A stretch of 64,000 bases of DNA from Liolophura sinensis (Eukaryota > Mollusca > Polyplacophora > Chitonida > Chitonidae), in assembly GCF_032854445.1 (NCBI RefSeq), contig NC_088300.1:45873682-45937681 (forward strand), written 5' to 3'. Of this stretch, positions 57,561-64,000 are shown in pieces. Under the pieces are notes generated by a model. That model worked only from the letters and a program-made list of their open reading frames with translations, had not been told where the DNA came from and did not search any database. Numbering within the stretch: position 1 is the stretch's first letter; each line of letters begins with the position of its first letter. The translations under genes and the position numbers were made by a program.

Positions 57561-60293
57561 CTAGAGATTGTTTAACTCCAAGAACATTTGAAATAGTTCA
57601 TGAAATCAGTAAAAATCTGTTAAGATCATACAGAATAAATCAAAATATGCAATGAACTAAATCATTATTTAACACAATCAATACACTGTTTGACAGGATC
57701 ATTTCTACTGGAAAGGCATGCCACTGTACTATAACAAGGTAATTGGCAATATGGTAACAGGCATGTTGATGAAATGTGAATGTGGTTCAGTGCTATTTGT
57801 CACTGTAAAAATCTTGCACTCAGGCCCTTCCCTAAGTTAATGTCCCAGGTTAAAACAATGGGCATAAAATAATTTGACCGACGGACAGAGCCACTTGCTG
57901 AACTGCTTTGTTGCAGCTAAAAGTTAACCAGAGCAACAGTTGTAAGTGATTCAGGTGCAATATATATTGCATAATGGGCCACTGACAGAAAGGGATTTTC
58001 TCCCTGAACATGGACAAAACGGGAGTGGAGACAACTGGTTCATTAGAATTGCAGTAATTTTTCTCCAAAATGGTATCAGTCAATTTTCACATTTATCTAA
58101 AAGAATCACGATAATGTTGACTCCACTAAAGTTTCAAGGTAAATAAATATCTAGATACTGTGAGAACAAACACACAGTGCATAAATATAACATAGTTGAT
58201 CAAATAACATGTTTAAAGGAAAAAAAATCTTTCAAGCCATATATGTTACAATTGTGAAACACAAAAAGGAGAATTTTAGTTGTTTAACACCTGAATCCAG
58301 AAGTGAGGATGACTGTTAACCCGTGCTTAAGGGACTGAAAATCAGCATTTAATATCTCCCTTCACCTTCATAACTGGAGGCATCCAGCTGTTATAATTTC
58401 ATTATTGTATCTCCAACTCATTTTTACGCAGCTTTGAATACATGTATTTGAACATTACACGTCTTGTAATTCCTCCAGAATACAAAGACAACTCTACTTA
58501 ATACAACAAATCATAATAGACTTTACATATCTTAGTACAGTACAGCTAGAGTGGTGATCAGGATCTTGCCAGGCAGAGAGAAAATCGTGGAACAATCACA
58601 CATTGGCCTCATATAGAACCTAAAAACTATTGTTTGTTAAAACTGGATAGCTTTAATTAACAGACTTACATTCACAAAAGAAACCTGTGAACTTTTGTGC
58701 ACTAAAACAACTCCTAGTACATTCTTTTTGATATAAAAGTCCTAACTTTCACTAGAGACAACAACGAGATTCAGTTCACTGCACTAAAAACAACTGCATC
58801 CTGTGGACGTATCATTTAGGTTACTTTGTGTTGTACTGTAGTTTTACTTCACAGTCAAAGAGAAATCCAGACACATAATATTTTCTATGCATAAAAAAAA
58901 AGACTTGCAGGGGTCTCCCGGCATTTGATAAAAGAGCCATCCTATTTTAAAAGACAATATTCTATTGTACAAACATGTATTTAAAAATTTTACTACCACG
59001 ACAGAAGTTTACAACAGAAGGTCGCAATTGCTATAGCTCTAAACAGTTAAAAGCATGAGGTTAAACGTTTGAACAAGGATGACCTTCCATAATCCATTTC
59101 CTTGAAATCAAAATAGCAGCACCTTATCTAGTATTCTGTTCATTATGTGACTGATGAGCTGAGGAAACCCACTGGGAGGTCACCCTGATAACCTCGATTA
59201 ATGATGATATAAGATGGGATGTCTTTTTGTTGTGGCTTTTGTTTTTTTTTGTTTTTTTTTTTGTTTTTTTGATGATGATCATGATAAAGATGCCAGGTTT
59301 GGTAAATCCATGGAAATACTTGCACAGAGCACACGGTTGGCCTTGATGATACACTTCTGTCCTTAAATGAACTCTTTTATATCTGAGGGCAAAAATGATT
59401 GAAAATCTAATTACAAGAGAACAAGTATAAAATATGTAAAAAAAAAACAGTCATTGTTTGCATTGGAGATTATCGTAATTCTTCTAAAATTTGGGACAGA
59501 TATTAGTAGTGTTGAAAGTAGAATATTACACTTCTTTACTAGCCTTTTGGAAAAGTAAAGATAGGAGTATGTTGTTCATTGGATAGTCTAAGTATATGAG
59601 AAAAAAGAAACTCAATATTTCTGCTTGAATTACATATATATTGGCTAAAATGAGCAGACCAGATGTCCCAAATTTTAGAAGAAACAGGGTACACTAACAG
59701 TATGGTAAATAACTTTCAAAAGTTTCACTTTCATCAGGTTTCCCAGCAGCGTATTAGGGTGATATAAAGCTGCAGGGTTTAAATCCCCATATACCTTTCT
59801 CATCATGTGGATAACCATTTTGTCTACACAAAATTTATCAAATAGTCTTGCGTATATGTAAAGCTGAGCTCCGAAAAACCATGCTAGTCATGTCGACTGC
59901 AGACAGAGCTGTTATAGTGACGTGCCATCACAAAGACACAATGCAGCGTCATAAAATAAGATAACGACAGCTGGCACAGTAATTTAGCAGTGCAGGGTAT
60001 AAATTTAGCGTCACAAAGAAATATGACATTAGCCTGCACAGTAATTCAGCTGTGCAAGGTTTAAATTCCATATACCCATCGTGAGCATGGTCTGAAGTGC
60101 TGACAAGTGTATGTCATCATTTTCACTCAAATGATCAGCCAATGGCAATCCAAAATCACAGATGATGTGGGGACAATAATATCTTACCAGCGTACCTGCT
60201 TATTATCTCAAATCCCAATCACAAGGTTTATTTATTTTATTTGTGGCTAATGCGATTTTTGCCTTATCAGGGGGACATCCCAATCAGCACTTG
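57561..60293. other. region downstream of DCAF7, no gene seen
   Basis: AT-rich sequence without recognisable coding frames. If the alternative donor in the last visible DCAF7 exon is used, part of this stretch could hold a further exon or a long 3' UTR, but no such exon can be shown. A (gtttttttt)n stretch lies at about 59240-59268. Confidence 0.4.
60227..60241 (-). terminator. overlapping poly(A) signals for DCAF7
   Basis: tttatttattttatt on plus gives three overlapping AATAAA hexamers on minus, about 55-65 nt beyond the TAA at 60294-60296. Position and orientation fit a cleavage signal for the unspliced form of the last exon. Confidence 0.5.
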
Positions 60294-63200
60294 TTACCTC
60301 ATGCTCCCATGTTTTATACATATAGGCTGAGTCCCACCACTTACCCGCAGGATCTCCAGGCAATTGTTATAACAGATGGCAATCCAGTCAGGCTGTGTTG
60401 AGGACCACTGGATCTGGTTTATCTCCCCTGATGCTGTATATGCCAGGATTGGGTCCTCAATGGCTCGTGGCATTTGCTGAATATCCCAGATGAGGGCTTG
60501 ATGATCATCAGCTGTTACAAAGGACAAAAAAAGCATTAAGATAAAATTCAAGCAAACATTGATACAGAGGCTTAAGCTGGGAAGGACAGAAGAAGTATTA
60601 AGGTCATATACAAAACACTGTTTGTTATTTCACCAAAAATTGATAGATAACATTGTAGATAAGTTTTAGGGATCGGCAGTAACACAAAGTATTTTCTAGA
60701 AAAAAAACAGTCTACACTTTGACTTGACTAGATGTACACAGATAAGCAGTGAACATACCTGCAGTACAGATGTGACAGCTCGAGTGAGGAGCCCAGGCTA
60801 TACCATTAACACAGGCTCTGTGATTGTTCAGACGAGCAACAGGTGTACAGGGAACTCGCACATCTAAGATAATCACCTGTAAGGAAGCAGATCACCATAG
60901 TGTAATGTAGTTCATACTGCACAAGCAGTATCACTGCTTATCCTAGAGTCAGTTACCTGACAAACCTCTTCACCTAAAGCAGCAATCAAAACAACGAGAT
61001 CTGGATTAAAATTGGTCAGTGGTCAAGGGCCTGATAGTCGCAGCAAATAAGCAGTTTAACCTCCTTATGTTTCAGCCTGGCTCTTAACTCTTACCTCCAT
61101 GGCATCCATGGCCATGGTGGCCAAGTAGTTAGGGTCCTGTTTGTTCCAGGCCAGTCGCAGAAGCGGGTGATGCTGAGGGTCCTCGTAGATGATGGTCGAA
61201 TGTTCCAGGTGACGGAGATCAAACATTCGCACTGACCCATCAGCACCTGTAACAAGATTCCCCACCATTCTCAACACTGACCTTCTTATCTACCATAAAC
61301 ATGTTACCTCTAGTTTATTTCATCTTTGTAACAAACCCTTCATGTATTTATTAAGTACAAGGAGGCTGAACATGTACATTACAATATAAATGAGGCAGAG
61401 CTAAGCGTTTCATTCTCCTGGTGAGATTAAACTGCAAACCCACTTCAGCAAAAGCTTTAAAAGAACTGATCATCTTTCAATAAAGTATATGCCCTCTAAA
61501 AGGCCACTTGATTTTGTGCTGATTACTTCATTATTTTTTCTTGCATTTCTTTACAGTGAATGAAGTGCAAATAAACATTGAGGTTCTACCATTGGTTTTT
61601 TGGACCATACTGAAAAAGCTGAAGCAGAGTTCAATCAGCGATTCTTTTCAGATGCAAAAAGTTCTCTGACTGCCATATCTCAACACTGAACATGAATAAA
61701 CACAGTGGACTACATCCACATCTGCATACAGCATAATGTGCAAATATAACAACTGGTATGTTTAGCAACAAATAAAAAAAAACACACATTCTTCGAAACG
61801 ACTGTGCTTCAGCCGCTTCAGTATGGCTCAAAAAGTCCACCATAGAGCCTCGATACCTTTCACATTTTGTTCACTTAACAAAGAATGTAAAAAATCATGA
61901 AAACCATATTTGGAGTGTGCATGAAATGCCCCTTCAGGCAATGAGTACTCTAATGACTGTCTCTTTCTCTAACAGCCAAAAGTTTTGAACAGGCCTAATC
62001 TATAACTTCTTGCTCCGCACAGACTACAAATTTCAATGGACAATCAGCATATTGGGTGAGCAAGTAACTGACTGGCACTTAGGGATATTGAAACATTGTA
62101 GTAATACAACTGGTGTTCATTTGACCTCCCGCTGCCTGCATAATCATTTGCAGGTCGCATGTCGTGCTGCACTTCAAGACATACAAACTGGTAATTAACT
62201 CTGTAACTCTGTAAATGCAAGGAGATCTACTCTTCAGGTACTGCAGATCTGACTATTTTATTTCAAAAAAGATTGATATATTATACACATACTTTGAATC
62301 AGTAAATGATGTGTTTTTTCGTCATCTTTTCCAATTCCAATTCACCTGACTACAAAGAACGTACATGTAGTGATAGGTTTATTGTAATGTTATTCTACCA
62401 GGTTCCATCAAATCCCCAGAGAGAAGATGTTTTGCTACAGGAGCTTCTTACCAACACTAGCAAACATGTCCCTGCCCCCACCAGCTCTGCTGAAGGCAAT
62501 GTCATAGACTTCCTTATCGTGGGCTATCAGCTGAGTCTTGACATGACCCGACACGAGATTCACCCGCCCAAGCACCTGTCCTGTCTGACAAACAGAGAAA
62601 AGCACAGAATTTAGATTAACCAGTATATAACCATCACATGAATCTTGGCTTCATAGCCTAGGAGTGGTGATAAATGGGAAAACACGCGTGTATATACTTC
62701 AACGCCGTACTCAAGAATATTTCACTTGAGTGGGGGGAACCCATGACCATCCCCAGGTTTCTGACAGACCCTCTCATGATGGGACGTATGTGTAAAAATG
62801 TCCTGATATATGTATGTTTGCTTAGGGTTTTACGTTTTCCTAAAAAAACGTCATGATGAGGAGTCATCATTAGGTATGTGGACATACTGTGTCTTCTTGT
62901 GACAGGGCTAGTCCATGCTGCCAAAGTGCTGCTGCCACTGAAGTATCATGCTGAAGGCATCAGAATTGACACTCCAACCAATCGCATTATGCTGACCTGT
63001 TTTCCTGTTTCCTTGCTCTATTCTCTCAGTGCTGAGCACCAAGCTAGCCAGCAAAAAGTGCCAAGTTTAAGTGGTATGACCCAACCTGGCTTTGATCCCA
63101 GGTCTCCCAGGTGTTTTGATGTTCTGATGGTCTACGGAAGGAGTGACGACATGGGTCAAATGCATTACATCCAACAATTGTTGAAGCAAAAAAAGTGCGA

Positions 63201-63671
63201 AGATAATATAAATAACAATAGTTACAGAACTATTACAATAAAGAAGGCTTCTACTGTTACTGACCAATAAGGTTAGAAAGCTGGATATAAATATTTTAAA
63301 TGCTGAAGTCTGACATTCTTCTTTCTAATGCACTGACTGAAGAACAGTGAAGATCTCAAAAATCAGCAAAACTGATTACATCACTGCATCAAAAAATTCT
63401 GATAACACCATAATTTTTGAACAGCAAGTTCTCAGACAGTAAAAACAACAAAAAATGACTTACCGGGAAATTAAACACTCTTAGCGAGATTTCTGTAAAA
63501 GCAAACGTTCAGGATTATATTCTGAAAGCAGGTCTGTGAATTTTGCCAACAACTTACCTCTAATCCCCAGATTGTACAGGTTGTGTCGATACTTGAAGTC
63601 CCCAAAAGGTTAGGATCTACTTCATTCCAGTCAAAAGACGTGAGAGGAGCACAGAAATCAGAATTCTTGTT
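60294..63671 (-). CDS. DCAF7: DCAF7/WDR68 WD40 scaffold protein, 3' part
   Basis: Minus-strand exons are at 63558-63671, 62452-62584, 61095-61246, 60759-60876 and 60294-60511. They are in phase and collinear with roughly residues 114-342 of the vertebrate protein, with very high identity (for example [20 protein letters not shown] and [20 protein letters not shown]). DCAF7 is a WD40 propeller that scaffolds DYRK1A/DYRK1B and HIPK2 and acts as a CUL4-DDB1 adaptor. The 5' exons lie beyond the right edge; none was found between 63672 and 64000. The vertebrate protein ends ...LEILRV; here CTGCGG|gtaagt is an excellent splice donor at 60345. Either the reading runs on for 15 extra residues to TAA, or the exon splices to an unseen terminal exon. 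Confidence 0.96.
62700..62790 (-). mobile_element. SINE family 1 fragment, DCAF7 intron
   Basis: cgccgtactcaagaatattt, then cac and a deleted body, then acccatgaccatccccaggt and gacagaccctc. The piece is internally deleted relative to other copies. It lies between the exons at 62452-62584 and 63558-63671. Confidence 0.75.
62885..63130 (-). mobile_element. SINE family 2 fragment, DCAF7 intron
   Basis: gctagtccatgctgcc, then gaagtatcatgctgaaggc, then acactccaaccaatcgcatt match the same order at 24610-24680. They are followed by ctctcagtgctgagcacc and a tttgatcccaggtctccc end. Confidence 0.7.
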
Positions 63672-64000
63672 CTGAAATTACACAAACAAACCCCATGCAA
63701 CTGAATAAGTATCACCTCTTTTTCTAGCCTGAGGCTGTATTTAAGTCTGCATACTGGGCTACCTTAGCAATTATGGCTGAACTGTCTGGTCAACCCATTT
63801 GTACCACCAGCGGTCCAACAAAGAGTCAGTACAATATATCATACCTAATATGATGAAACCCTAAAGGTGTTTATGAAGAGAATCAATACAAGCTTTTTGA
63901 AGCAAATGCAATGGGAGCAGTCAGAAAAGAGATCCTAACCTTACTTTCCTTTTTTCCAAAGGAGATAAAATCTGAGTAGTGTATTTGAGCACTACACTAG

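Overview
The window is animal nuclear DNA: three multi-exon genes with GT-AG introns, all on the minus strand, sit in a dense background of transposable elements and minisatellites. Many dispersed copies of tRNA-headed SINEs are of the types common in molluscs and other lophotrochozoans (recognisable by the phrase actcaagaatatttcac and its complement). A marine lophotrochozoan such as a mollusc or brachiopod is the best guess; this rests on repeat style and not on a species-level match.

Genes. (1) MYG1, the DHH-type 3'-5' exonuclease, lies at 4082-13153 (minus). It is complete in 8 exons, including a 41-nt first coding exon that supplies an arginine-rich mitochondrial leader. (2) A METTL24-like protein (Methyltransf_21 family) lies at 21315-33244 (minus). 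It has 6 exons and an N-terminal signal anchor and reads as a complete 286-residue protein. (3) The 3' two thirds of DCAF7/WDR68 lies at 60294-63671 (minus), with 5 exons seen; its 5' end is beyond the right edge.

Mobile DNA. The window holds two 455-bp copies of one MITE (1980-2434, 14732-15186), a 1.1-kb TIR element about 200 bp upstream of the MYG1 start codon (13360-14483), a decayed Tc1/mariner element (17904-19570) and two copies of a second MITE (23778-24020, 32619-32875). There is also a broken DIRS/Ngaro-like tyrosine-recombinase retrotransposon with an SGNH hydrolase segment (35205-38575, plus). A broken non-LTR retrotransposon (about 40740-47550, minus) is interrupted by a Tc1 element that still has an intact DD34E transposase (42389-43912). 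At least ten SINE copies are scattered through introns and spacers.

Notable structure. An array of about 56-bp units in METTL24-like intron 3 repeats the end of the upstream exon together with its splice donor. A decayed inverted copy of the middle of MYG1 lies about 41 kb away (51500-52800) and preserves the empty site of a SINE now in the MYG1 intron. A roughly 1-kb array of 42-bp units (16221-17200) is open in several frames. The three genes have no evident functional link. The spacers at 47.8-51.5, 52.8-57.3 and 57.6-60.3 kb show no recognisable gene.
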